55,910 nucleotides of DNA from JAGXTF01 sp044224315 (GTDB lineage Bacteria; Bacteroidota; Bacteroidia; NS11-12g; UBA955), in contig JBGAKR010000010.1 of assembly GCA_044224315.1 (NCBI GenBank), positions 1-55,910 of the forward strand, read 5' to 3'. Shown one piece after another: positions 8,003 to 15,817 of the stretch. The position numbers were made by a program, and so were the translations under genes. Numbering within the stretch: the first letter of the stretch is position 1; every line of letters starts with the position of its first letter. The notes below the pieces were generated by a model that saw only the letters and a program-made list of their open reading frames with translations, did no database searches and had not been told where the DNA came from.

Positions 8003-9712
8003 GTGCGTAAAACTTTACTTTTATGTTTAATCGGATGGCAAAGTGCAGCTGCATGGGCGGCTTCGCATTTGCCGTATACCGACACGGGTAAAATAGTTTG
8101 CCGCAATGTAACCAAACCTTCTGAAAACAAAGCGGCACTGCGCAATGCCATAAACCTGAACTGGCAAAAAAAAGGATATTTATTGGCCCGAACCGATAGT
8201 TCTGGTCCTTTGCAAATTTGCACCCATACTGGCCCCAAACCCGACTCAGTATGGTTACTGCTTCCCGGAAATGGGACTAACCATTCCGACACAATTTTGA
8301 GCGAGGTTGAAAACGCCATGGATATTTTGGAAGCCGTGTTGGTAAGGCATGAAAATACTGGCTATCCGTTTGCCAAAGCCCGCTGGGTGCCGGTGGAAGA
8401 GTCGGCTAGAAAACTTACCCTGCAGTTGCTGCTTACCCCGGGCGATTTTTATGTGCTGGATACCGTTGAAACAGGGAAAGCACATTTTTCAAACGGATTC
8501 TTGCGGCGCGCGGCGGGAGTAAAAACGGGTGAGGCCTATAACCATAGCCAAATGTTGCAGTTGCAAACCCGCATTGCAGCCCTGGAAGGGTTTACGGCCC
8601 AACGACAACAAACGGTTTTGCAAGTCGAAAATGGAAAATTACACGCCCTGTTGCCTGTAAATAAAGCCGCCCGTGATCAGGTAAATGCCTTGGTGGGGGT
8701 GGCTACCAACCCGGATGGGAAGGTGCTTTTTACGGGTGAAGCCATGGGGCGATTTTATAACCTTTTTAAAAACGGTGTAGCCGGCTCATTCGAATGGAGG
8801 AGTTTTAAAGCCCGTTCGCAGGAAATGAAAATTACTGCCGGAATCCCTTATCTGCTGGGCGTTCCCTTCATAACAAACCTAATGGTATCTTTGGAAAAGT
8901 ACGATACCCTATACACCATTTTTAACCGGGGTTTTCAGCTTCGATTCCCGCTTTCGGCGCGGAGCAGCCTCGTGGTGGGTGGTTTTTTTGGCACCCGAAC
9001 CCGCATTTTTGCTGATGTGGCTACTGTAAAAAACTTCAGACAACTGCCGGATAACCCTAGTTCGAGAAACGAAAATTTTCAACTGGGATTTGAAAGTTCG
9101 AATCTGACACCCGGCGAAATTCCCACCAAAGGATACCGCATCCGTATCATGGGGGCAGCGGGTTTCAGGCGCTATGTGCAGGATGCACAACTGGCGGCTA
9201 TTACCTGGGTTTCGGCGTCGGGTGTAACTGAAAATGTGTACGATAGTTTAAAACGAACCGGAAATTTTCGCACACCCCAATACCGGCTGGATTATGATTT
9301 TTCGGGTTACATACCACTGAGTAGGTTCATAGTATGCAGGCTGGCTGCCAGCGGTTTTCAGTTTCAGGCACCCGTGGTATATTTTAATGAACTTACCCGC
9401 TTTGGTGGGATAAAAAATGTAAGAGGATTTAACGAACAGAGTATTTTTGCCAACCAAATGCACAGTGCCACTGCAGAACTCCATTTAATTGCCGGTAAAG
9501 CAGGGTATATAGGTCCGTTTTACAATGCGGCCTGGTTTCAAAACCAAACTGTGGGTGGCTCAAAAGGGGTATTGCAGGGATTTGGTATTGTATCGGGGAT
9601 TAAAACCGGGGCTGGTATTTTGCAAATTATATGGGCAGTGGGTAAAACCGGCCAATTGCCTTTTGCCCTTAATAATTCGAAGTTTCATTTTGGCATAAGC
9701 AATACCTTCTGA
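8003..9712 (+). CDS. Omp85/BamA-like outer-membrane barrel protein
   Basis: This 569-residue protein uses a GTG start (8003) preceded by AGGAA; no ATG is available in frame upstream. A signal peptide ends around AAAWAAS. Residues about 90-210 look like one or two POTRA-type modules (ILEAVLVRHENTGYPFAKARW; FLRRAAGVKTGEAYN). The rest is a predicted 16-strand-style barrel with FGGIKNVRGFNEQSIF near the end, which resembles the Omp85 VRGF signature, and a terminal Phe. Omp85 proteins insert or translocate proteins at the outer membrane; the client here is unknown. It is the first gene of an operon with a DUF4271 protein and hemD. Confidence 0.8.
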   Translation: MRKTLLLCLIGWQSAAAWAASHLPYTDTGKIVCRNVTKPSENKAALRNAINLNWQKKGYLLARTDSSGPLQICTHTGPKPDSVWLLLPGNGTNHSDTILSEVENAMDILEAVLVRHENTGYPFAKARWVPVEESARKLTLQLLLTPGDFYVLDTVETGKAHFSNGFLRRAAGVKTGEAYNHSQMLQLQTRIAALEGFTAQRQQTVLQVENGKLHALLPVNKAARDQVNALVGVATNPDGKVLFTGEAMGRFYNLFKNGVAGSFEWRSFKARSQEMKITAGIPYLLGVPFITNLMVSLEKYDTLYTIFNRGFQLRFPLSARSSLVVGGFFGTRTRIFADVATVKNFRQLPDNPSSRNENFQLGFESSNLTPGEIPTKGYRIRIMGAAGFRRYVQDAQLAAITWVSASGVTENVYDSLKRTGNFRTPQYRLDYDFSGYIPLSRFIVCRLAASGFQFQAPVVYFNELTRFGGIKNVRGFNEQSIFANQMHSATAELHLIAGKAGYIGPFYNAAWFQNQTVGGSKGVLQGFGIVSGIKTGAGILQIIWAVGKTGQLPFALNNSKFHFGISNTF

Positions 9713-9732
9713 AAATCAGGGCATTCTTCATA

Positions 9733-10647
9733 TTGATATTGGTTTGTATCGGCACTTTTGCCAAAGGGGTAAATCAAAACCGCGTGATTGAAACACCCCA
9801 ATCCCAGGAGGCTACCGACAATAAAGATACGGGAAGTAAAAAGTATGCGATTTATAAAATGCCTTTTATCGACAGTTTTCGTACCGATTCACTCCGCCAG
9901 ATATTGCAAGATCAGTTTCTCATCCATCCACCCAAAGTAAAACTGGGCAAAAGAGTAGATCCCTTTGATCCGTTTCTGCGCGAGAATTATATACGAAGGG
10001 GCTTAGGTAAATTCTGGTTTTTTATCGTAAACCTGATTATTCTGGGGTTGTTTTTATATTTCAGAAATGCGTTTCCAAATCAACTGATGCTGCGCATGCG
10101 CAGTTTATTCAACCAATACCATTTTCGCGAGCTTATTTCCGATTTTGGACTTACGTTTACCAGTGGCTCTGTAGTGGCCGGCATAATCAGTACGATGGTA
10201 ATGGCCCAGGCCATAGTAGTAATTGTGGTATATAGCGGCTACAAACACCTTAATAGTATCATTTTCTACATAGCCGTGCTGCTGGGATTGGTACTGTGGC
10301 GGGTTTTGCTGTTTTTTTTACAAAGCATCGAAGCCTATATCCTCAATATCAGCCAGGCGGCCCGCAGCCAGATTCAGCGGCAGATAAACATCGATCTTGG
10401 GTTTGCTTTTCTGCTTTTTCCGCTGGTTACCATGGCCTATTTCAACTCAGCCCTGCTATCAGGATTAAACGTGGCGCTGATTGTTGCACTGATAGTAACA
10501 GCCTGGATTGTAGTGCGCATTGCCATTGAGTTTTTAGGTTTGCTTAGGGAAAGTAGTTTTTCTTTGTCTGGTATTTTGTATTTTTGCGCCTTCGAAATTC
10601 TGCCTCATGCGGTTTTATTGACTGCATTGTTTCGAAGATACAGCTAA
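9733..10647 (+). CDS. DUF4271 integral membrane protein upstream of hemD
   Basis: About 304 residues with an N-terminal soluble part and six or seven membrane helices (for example FWFFIVNLIILGLFLYF, VVAGIISTMVMAQAIVVIVV). It fits the DUF4271 family, which in Bacteroidota commonly sits just before hemD. The only standard start is TTG at 9733, but that truncates a good signal or anchor segment. A CTG at 9709, overlapping the previous stop as CTGA, would give LKIRAFFILILVCIGTFAKG, so the true start may be the CTG. Its stop overlaps the next ATG as TAATG, implying translational coupling to hemD. Function is unknown. Confidence 0.85.
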   Translation: MILVCIGTFAKGVNQNRVIETPQSQEATDNKDTGSKKYAIYKMPFIDSFRTDSLRQILQDQFLIHPPKVKLGKRVDPFDPFLRENYIRRGLGKFWFFIVNLIILGLFLYFRNAFPNQLMLRMRSLFNQYHFRELISDFGLTFTSGSVVAGIISTMVMAQAIVVIVVYSGYKHLNSIIFYIAVLLGLVLWRVLLFFLQSIEAYILNISQAARSQIQRQINIDLGFAFLLFPLVTMAYFNSALLSGLNVALIVALIVTAWIVVRIAIEFLGLLRESSFSLSGILYFCAFEILPHAVLLTALFRRYS

Positions 10648-11417
10648 TGAACGAAAGAGAAAGAAAGGTTAAGAGTATTCTTATAACCCAGCCCCAGCCG
10701 GAGCCGGGAAAGAATGTTTATGAAGATTTTGCGAAGAAACACAAGCTTAAAATTGACTTCAGGGCTTTCATTCATGTAGAGCCTCTGACCCCTCGTGAAA
10801 TTCGCAAGCAAAAGGTGAATTTCCTGGAATATTCAGCTATTATCTTCAATTCGAAAAATGCAGTGGACTATTTTTTTAAGATAGCTGCTGAAATGAAAGT
10901 GGAAATGCCTGCCGATACCAAATACTTTAGTATTAACGAATCGGTATCGAATTATGTTCAGAAGTACATTGTGCCCCGCAAACGCAAAATGTTCAATGGC
11001 AAAGGCACCGAAAAAGACTTTCTCACCCTGTGTAAAAACCACGCCAAGGAAAAATTTCTTTTCCCTTGCAGTGATATACGCAAGCCTACAATTCCTGAGT
11101 TTTTTGCCAAAAGCAAAATGAACCTTACCGAGTGCATCATTTACCGCACGGTAAGCAGCGATCTCAGCGACCTGAAAGAGGTTTTCTACGATATTCTGGT
11201 GTTTTTCAGTCCGGCCGACATCAAATCCTTGTACGACAACTTCCCGGATTTTGTACAGAACAATACCCGTATTTCCGGTTTTGGCAGCAGTACCCAGCAA
11301 GCCATTTCTGAGCACAACCTAATACTGGATATTCCGGCTCCCACCGCCGATTCGCCAAGTATGTTGTCTGCCCTAGAAAAATATGTAGTTCGAGCCAACA
11401 GCGATAAAAAAGGTTAA
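10647..11417 (+). CDS. hemD: Uroporphyrinogen-III synthase
   Basis: This 256-residue protein starts at the ATG that overlaps the stop of the preceding gene; an upstream in-frame ATG at 10584 lies inside that gene and is not favoured. The sequence has the two-lobed HemD pattern: SILITQPQPEP at the start, AIIFNSKNAVDYF, the middle linker KFLFPCSDIRKPTIPEFF, ECIIYRTV, DILVFFSPADIKSLY and ISGFGSSTQQAISEHN. The enzyme closes and isomerises hydroxymethylbilane to uroporphyrinogen III in haem synthesis. HemD diverges strongly in sequence, so the call rests on these motifs and on the DUF4271 neighbour. It converges with the methyltransferase gene, overlapping it by four bases. Confidence 0.9.
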   Translation: MNERERKVKSILITQPQPEPGKNVYEDFAKKHKLKIDFRAFIHVEPLTPREIRKQKVNFLEYSAIIFNSKNAVDYFFKIAAEMKVEMPADTKYFSINESVSNYVQKYIVPRKRKMFNGKGTEKDFLTLCKNHAKEKFLFPCSDIRKPTIPEFFAKSKMNLTECIIYRTVSSDLSDLKEVFYDILVFFSPADIKSLYDNFPDFVQNNTRISGFGSSTQQAISEHNLILDIPAPTADSPSMLSALEKYVVRANSDKKG

Positions 11418-12604
11418 TCCTTTTCGCGGCTGCACACAAAGCAGGTTTTTTCTTTTTTCCCCGTAAAAAACAAGTAATACTCACCGCCATCTGCCATGCG
11501 CAATTTTTTTCGCGTGTCTTCGGCTCCCAAAACAAAATCGCGGCAGGTTATATGGGCTTTCGAAATGCCGGCTTGGGAAAGTTCACGGCCCATTTCGGCC
11601 AGGCTTCCTTTTATTATTCTGTGCAAGTAAAAAGATCGGCCTAAATAATCCGGCAAAATACAGTATCCTGTGAAAAAGGTATGATTTGCATTGGCAGATC
11701 CTAATGGAGTAATTTGAGACAATTGGCGGTGAAAACCGGCCTTGATACAAGCGGCAGAAGGCTCGAAAAAGCAGATGACAGGCTGTTTTTCCAGAACTAA
11801 ACTGCTTTCCCCGTCCCAGCTTTCTATCCATTCCCCTTTAACATTTACAAGCAAGGTTTTGCCTTCAGCCCGGGAGGATACTTCCACCATAATCTCCTTT
11901 ACTTCACTTCCACCAGCAATTACATAAATATCGATGGCGGTTTGAAATTGTGCCCGCAACCAGCTGATATCTACCATAGGACTAAGTTTGATAATCCAGG
12001 TGCCTGCCAGATTTGGATATTGATGGTATAAGGCAAAAATATCCGGACTGTAAGCAGCCGTATTGCCATGGGCCCGATTTCCCGATGCGCGTCGGTCGGG
12101 GTCGGCAAAAAGAATATCAAAAGTTTCGGTGCAGGTTACCAGGTAAGCTTCGGCAGAAGTGGTTATCCGATTAATGGTAGAAATATTCAACTGTTGTGCA
12201 TTGTATTGAAAAAGGGCATTCAAGGCGGGGTCTGTATCCAGGCTGGTAACTTTAAAATCTTTTCTGGCAAATGCAATATCATCAACGCCCAATCCTCCGG
12301 TGATGGAAAGAAGTTTCCCTGGGGTAAATAACCCTGCCCGGTAGGTGGCAATATCGCCCGAGGTGCATTGCTCATAAGGAGTTGAGGCAAATATGCAATG
12401 GGCATTTACCCAATCGGGAAGTTTTTTTCGGGCCTTGGGTAAACAGCTTAAATGTTCGCGTAAAATGGGTAGTATAGCGGCATCTTTTTTGGGTGTTAAT
12501 GCAACCATTTTGTCTAAATTACTGTCCAATGTATCAAATTGCGGTTCCAGCGAAATAAACGTGGCACGGAATTCGTTAATTTTGCAGTAGATATCCTGAA
12601 TCAT
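11414..12604 (-). CDS. SAM-dependent methyltransferase with THUMP-like domain
   Basis: This 396-residue protein has a class I Rossmann core: SITGGLGVDDIAFA (SAM loop), VTSLDTDPALNALFQYN (acidic residue after beta 2), and DILFADPDRRAS, the DPDRR motif typical of the Bacteroidota THUMP-like family. The C-terminal 130 residues (FFTGYCILPDYLGRSFYLHRIIKGSLAEMG) match the THUMP-like RNA-binding part. The substrate is unknown, presumably RNA. Its ATG (12604-12602) overlaps the ATG of the divergent small lipoprotein gene in the four bases CATG, so there is no intergenic promoter space; a later start such as the Met of MVALTPKKD would relax this. Confidence 0.85.
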   Translation of the reverse strand: MIQDIYCKINEFRATFISLEPQFDTLDSNLDKMVALTPKKDAAILPILREHLSCLPKARKKLPDWVNAHCIFASTPYEQCTSGDIATYRAGLFTPGKLLSITGGLGVDDIAFARKDFKVTSLDTDPALNALFQYNAQQLNISTINRITTSAEAYLVTCTETFDILFADPDRRASGNRAHGNTAAYSPDIFALYHQYPNLAGTWIIKLSPMVDISWLRAQFQTAIDIYVIAGGSEVKEIMVEVSSRAEGKTLLVNVKGEWIESWDGESSLVLEKQPVICFFEPSAACIKAGFHRQLSQITPLGSANANHTFFTGYCILPDYLGRSFYLHRIIKGSLAEMGRELSQAGISKAHITCRDFVLGAEDTRKKLRMADGGEYYLFFTGKKEKTCFVCSREKD

Positions 12605-12731
12605 GAAAAAAGCAAATGTAATTCTAACTGTGTTAATTTTGATGGCCGCGATGGCAGCATGCGGAATCCGTAAAAAGGATCGATGCCCAACAGTGGGTCA
12701 GGCAAACCATGGCATGGTAGAGAGAAAATGA
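12603..12731 (+). CDS. Small lipoprotein (42 aa) upstream of ytxJ
   Basis: The frame reads MKKANVILTVLILMAAMAAC then GIRKKDRCPTVGQ and ends VERK. The hydrophobic stretch followed by MAAC is a lipobox, giving a mature peptide of about 23 residues with a second Cys in RCPTVG. The stop overlaps the ytxJ start as ATGA, a classical coupling. The ATG shares bases with the divergent methyltransferase start. Small Bacteroidota lipoproteins with a CP-containing tail exist, but I do not recognise a named family. The gene would be missed by tools with a 60-residue cut-off. Confidence 0.7.
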   Translation: MKKANVILTVLILMAAMAACGIRKKDRCPTVGQANHGMVERK

Positions 12732-13078
12732 GTAGCAGGTGGATTCCACTCGAGAGTGAAATGCAGTTGGAAGAGGCCGTAAAGGCTTCTTACAACAAAC
12801 CTGTGGTGTTGTTTAAACACAGCACCCGCTGCGGTATTAGTTCTATGGCCCTCAACAGGCTTGAGTTGGCCGATGCTGAAATTTGCAAAGATGTGGAATG
12901 CTATTTCCTCGATTTGCTGCAATTTCGCAATGTTTCAAATCTGATAGCCGATAAATTGCATGTGTATCATCAGTCGCCACAAGTATTGTTGCTAAAAAAC
13001 GGCGAATGCATTTTTGAAGCCTCCCATGGGGAGATTTATCCCGAAGAACTTTCGGAACAAATTAGCGCAGTAGCATAA
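12728..13078 (+). CDS. ytxJ: YtxJ-type bacillithiol-system redox protein
   Basis: 116 residues from ATG 12728, which follows GAGAAA and overlaps the previous stop. The thioredoxin-like fold shows VVLFKHSTRCGISSMALNR with the single redox Cys in TRCG, then FLDLLQFRNVSN, the cis-Pro region HQSPQVLLLKNG and a SHGEI segment. This is the pattern of the YtxJ monothiol bacilliredoxin family, thought to remove bacillithiol from mixed disulfides. It suggests the host makes bacillithiol, though no bsh genes are in this window. A longer frame beginning at 12683 exists but lies within the small lipoprotein gene. Confidence 0.9.
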   Translation: MSSRWIPLESEMQLEEAVKASYNKPVVLFKHSTRCGISSMALNRLELADAEICKDVECYFLDLLQFRNVSNLIADKLHVYHQSPQVLLLKNGECIFEASHGEIYPEELSEQISAVA

Positions 13079-13154
13079 TTTGCAAAAGCTGCGTTATTTT
13101 TGAAAAATCAAAAACATTTTTAAAATCGGCGATTCTATTACCATTACCCATACT

Positions 13155-13508
13155 GTGGGCGAAAATGATTTGGCCGAATTTGAAACCGGTATAGTGCATC
13201 CGTTTTATGGAACGTTTGCGCTTGGACGTGATGTGGAATGGGCTTGCAGGCAATTTGTACTGCAAATAAAAGATGAGGATGAAGAAGGCATTGGTACTTT
13301 TTTGCATATTTTTCACCGTTCTCCAGCCATGCTGGGCGATACGGTAAGCATAACCGCTACCCTCATCAAACTGGAAGGTAATACCGTTGATTGCAGCTAT
13401 ACAGTGATACTTGGCGAAAGACTGGTAGCAGAAGGTACCCAAGGACAAAAGATATTAAAAAAAGAAAAAGTACAGCGATTGATAGAGGGACTGAAAAGTG
13501 GCAGTTAA
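13155..13508 (+). CDS. Hotdog-fold thioesterase-like protein, start uncertain
   Basis: 117 residues if the GTG at 13155 is used. The frame is open back to a stop at 13101 and reads KIKNIFKIGDSITITHTVGEND, which is the natural first strand of FlK-type hotdog proteins. No ATG, GTG or TTG lies there, so an ATT start (for example 13116) or an undetected error is possible. The segments FYGTFALGRDVEWACRQF, AMLGDTVSITATLI and YTVILGERLVAEGTQGQ match a hotdog thioesterase-like fold. The substrate, presumably an acyl-CoA, is unknown. It overlaps the smpB start by eleven bases, implying co-translation. Confidence 0.75.
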   Translation: MGENDLAEFETGIVHPFYGTFALGRDVEWACRQFVLQIKDEDEEGIGTFLHIFHRSPAMLGDTVSITATLIKLEGNTVDCSYTVILGERLVAEGTQGQKILKKEKVQRLIEGLKSGS

Positions 13509-13947
13509 GAAAAAAATAGAAATACTGAACCGCAAAGCGGGATTTAATTTTCATATAGAGGATAAATATGAAGCCGGCATAGCATTGCTGGGTACTGAGG
13601 TGAAATCCATTAGGGCCAACAATGTAAATATGGGTGATGCCTATTGTTTTATGGATGGAGATGAATTGATATTGAAAAATATGCATATCTCCGAATTCAA
13701 GCAAGCCAGTTTTGCCACCCATGAACCCATGCGCGACCGAAAATTATTGCTTACCAAAAAGGAGTTATCCAGGCTGGGTAAAAAAGCCAAAATAAAAGGG
13801 TATACAGTTTTCCCGATTAAATTGTTTGAAAACGAAAAGGGATTGTTTAAGATTGAGATAGGCGTTGGGCAGGGTAAAAAAACCTACGATAAACGCGAAG
13901 ATCTGAAAGAAAAAGATGTAAAACGAGAGCTGGAAAGGTTTAAGTAG
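13498..13947 (+). CDS. smpB: SsrA-binding protein SmpB
   Basis: 149 residues from a GTG start (13498) overlapping the preceding gene. Family motifs are clear: NRKAGFNFHIEDKYEAGIALLGTEVKSIR, DAYCFMDGDELILKNMHISEF, and the basic tail KKTYDKREDLKEKDVKRELERF, which enters the ribosomal mRNA channel. SmpB binds tmRNA and rescues stalled ribosomes. The tmRNA gene itself was not seen in this window. A TCCGCC/GGCGGA palindrome lies directly downstream. Confidence 0.97.
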   Translation: MAVKKKIEILNRKAGFNFHIEDKYEAGIALLGTEVKSIRANNVNMGDAYCFMDGDELILKNMHISEFKQASFATHEPMRDRKLLLTKKELSRLGKKAKIKGYTVFPIKLFENEKGLFKIEIGVGQGKKTYDKREDLKEKDVKRELERFK

Positions 13948-13956
13948 GGAGTGCAA

Positions 13957-13980
13957 TCCGCCACATTTTCAGGGGGCGGA
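13957..13980. repeat. Intergenic palindrome TCCGCC...GGCGGA
   Basis: TCCGCC (13957-13962) pairs with GGCGGA (13975-13980) around ACATTTTCAGGG. The same palindrome class occurs at 1056-1079 and 54850-54873. No T-run follows. The rest of the interval to 14125 carries AAAATGCTAAATGGAAAA and nothing recognised as a gene. Confidence 0.65.
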
Positions 13981-14125
13981 GCAGAGTACAAAATGCTAAA
14001 TGGAAAACTGGACAGCCGGGCAACCTAATCCACTATTACCCTAATCCCTCATTTTCCTATTTTTCTGAAAATAATCTGTAATGAAAATTTACCTTTTGCG
14101 TTTATTGGGGTAAACAATTGGTAAT

Positions 14126-15769
14126 ATGAAATATTTACTTGGCTTAATTTTTATACTAGGGGTCAACTTATTGGCGGCCCAGAGTGATATTCCGGAGGTG
14201 CGCAAATTGCAACGTATCAGCACACCGCGCTTAAATATCGATGCTTCTGATACTTCATTACGACTTTTAAAAATGGAATTTAACGGTGCCATTCCAAAGT
14301 CGGAATTACAGAAAGTAGATGTAAGCCGGATTGTAAGCATTACTCTGGTTTATACACAATACAAACTCAGTGAAACATTTAATCAAATGGAATTGAATGT
14401 GAGTAGAATGAAAAAGTTATTTGCCGAACTGCCCGGTATTAAAGGAAATAATCGCATTCAATGGTATTGGGTAGAGCAAACAGGCTGCGACAATCCTGCT
14501 GCCTGTACCGATTTTTTTCATGGATTTGTAATTGAATTAAAATCAATTGATAAAACAGAAAAATGCAGTACCGAAGTGGATTTAATGAATTATTATGTTT
14601 CGATGTATGAAGGAAAAGGTGATACAAAAAAGATTGATTCACTAATTGCAATTGGCAAAATAAATCTGGTAAAACGCTGCGATACTGTTACAATTAGCAG
14701 GCCCGTAAAAGGCAATCGCATGGCCAGAATTTCGGGTTGGAATCAGGATGTAAAGAAGAAAACTGCCCGGTACTTGCGCAAAGAAATGGGCGAAAAAAAT
14801 AATATAGAATTGGAATTGATTTTAACAAGCAATGGAAAACTGCAATATGAAAATCCGCTGGAGAATGGCAAATACACAGATAAACTGGTGGATTATTTAA
14901 ATAATAATTTACGCAAATTACCCTCCAGATACAAGAATAAACGGATAGATACTAAAGTTACCTTGATAATTGAAAAAAAAGACAACAAGGTTAGAATACA
15001 AACCATTCAATTGCCCATATTGCCCGATGGTGAAACATTTGTTTTGGATGATTTTAAATACAAAAAAACCACCGAAGTAAGATGCAATTATGTTGATACC
15101 AGCCGGAAAGCAATGCCTGGATATACTTTCAGTTATCGCATCGACGATGTGGTTACGAAGGTGTTTGAACGCAATGAACAGTGGAAAAACTGCCTGATTG
15201 TAACAGATGTAACTGGCAGCATGTATCCTTATTTGGCGCAATTTAAATTATGGCATAAACTTAATTTGGAAAAAGATGGCGGTAATCATGATTTTGTGTT
15301 TTTTAATGATGGCGATAATAAACCGGATTGGCTGAAAAAAGCCGGACATGTGGGAGGCGTGTACTATACACAAACAGCCGATTTTGATGCCTTGGCCAAA
15401 AACATGGAGACTGCAATGAGCAATGGGGGAGGAGGAGATGGACCAGAAAATAACATTGAAGCGGTAATAGAAGGGCTAAAGAAAAATCCTAAATGCAAAG
15501 AAGTAATAATGATTGCCGACAATTGGGCCACGCCCCGAGATCTGGAATTGCTGGATAAAGTAAAAGTTCCGATTCGATTAATACTATGTGGCGCCTATGG
15601 CGGGTTTAATACGGCCTATTTGGATATGATTCGTAAAAATGGAGGCAGCATTCACACCATGGAGAATGATTTATATAACCTGGCTCAGATGAAAAATGGA
15701 GAAACCATTAAACTGGATGGAATCGAATACAGGATTACAGCTACAGGTATTGTAAAAGTAGGCAAATAG
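14126..15769 (+). CDS. Secreted von Willebrand factor A-like protein
   Basis: A 547-residue protein with a signal peptide (cleavage near LLAAQ). The N-terminal 340 residues are not recognised. Around 355-520 there is a vWA-type fold: CLIVTDVTGSMYPY supplies the MIDAS motif (D-x-T-x-S), GGGGDGPENNIEAV is the loop with the metal-coordinating Asp common in vWA proteins, and EVIMIADNW and PIRLILCGA are later core strands. MIDAS-bearing vWA domains bind a divalent cation and mediate protein contacts. Likely periplasmic or surface; partner unknown. Monocistronic with a terminator. Confidence 0.8.
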   Translation: MKYLLGLIFILGVNLLAAQSDIPEVRKLQRISTPRLNIDASDTSLRLLKMEFNGAIPKSELQKVDVSRIVSITLVYTQYKLSETFNQMELNVSRMKKLFAELPGIKGNNRIQWYWVEQTGCDNPAACTDFFHGFVIELKSIDKTEKCSTEVDLMNYYVSMYEGKGDTKKIDSLIAIGKINLVKRCDTVTISRPVKGNRMARISGWNQDVKKKTARYLRKEMGEKNNIELELILTSNGKLQYENPLENGKYTDKLVDYLNNNLRKLPSRYKNKRIDTKVTLIIEKKDNKVRIQTIQLPILPDGETFVLDDFKYKKTTEVRCNYVDTSRKAMPGYTFSYRIDDVVTKVFERNEQWKNCLIVTDVTGSMYPYLAQFKLWHKLNLEKDGGNHDFVFFNDGDNKPDWLKKAGHVGGVYYTQTADFDALAKNMETAMSNGGGGDGPENNIEAVIEGLKKNPKCKEVIMIADNWATPRDLELLDKVKVPIRLILCGAYGGFNTAYLDMIRKNGGSIHTMENDLYNLAQMKNGETIKLDGIEYRITATGIVKVGK

Positions 15770-15793
15770 GTAATTTTAGGTGTGTTTTTTTGA

Positions 15794-15815
15794 AGGGCTT
15801 TCGGGCCCTTTTTTT
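15794..15815 (+). terminator. Rho-independent terminator after the vWA gene
   Basis: AGGGC (15794-15798) pairs with GCCCT (15805-15809), followed by a T-run to 15815. The T-run is only on the plus side, so it serves the vWA gene and not the convergent DUF5723 gene ending at 15818. Confidence 0.8.
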
Positions 15816-15817
15816 AT

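Noticed and set aside
10833..11315. 160-aa minus-strand frame over hemD
   Set aside because: Antisense shadow with no family features; hemD motifs are clear on the plus strand.
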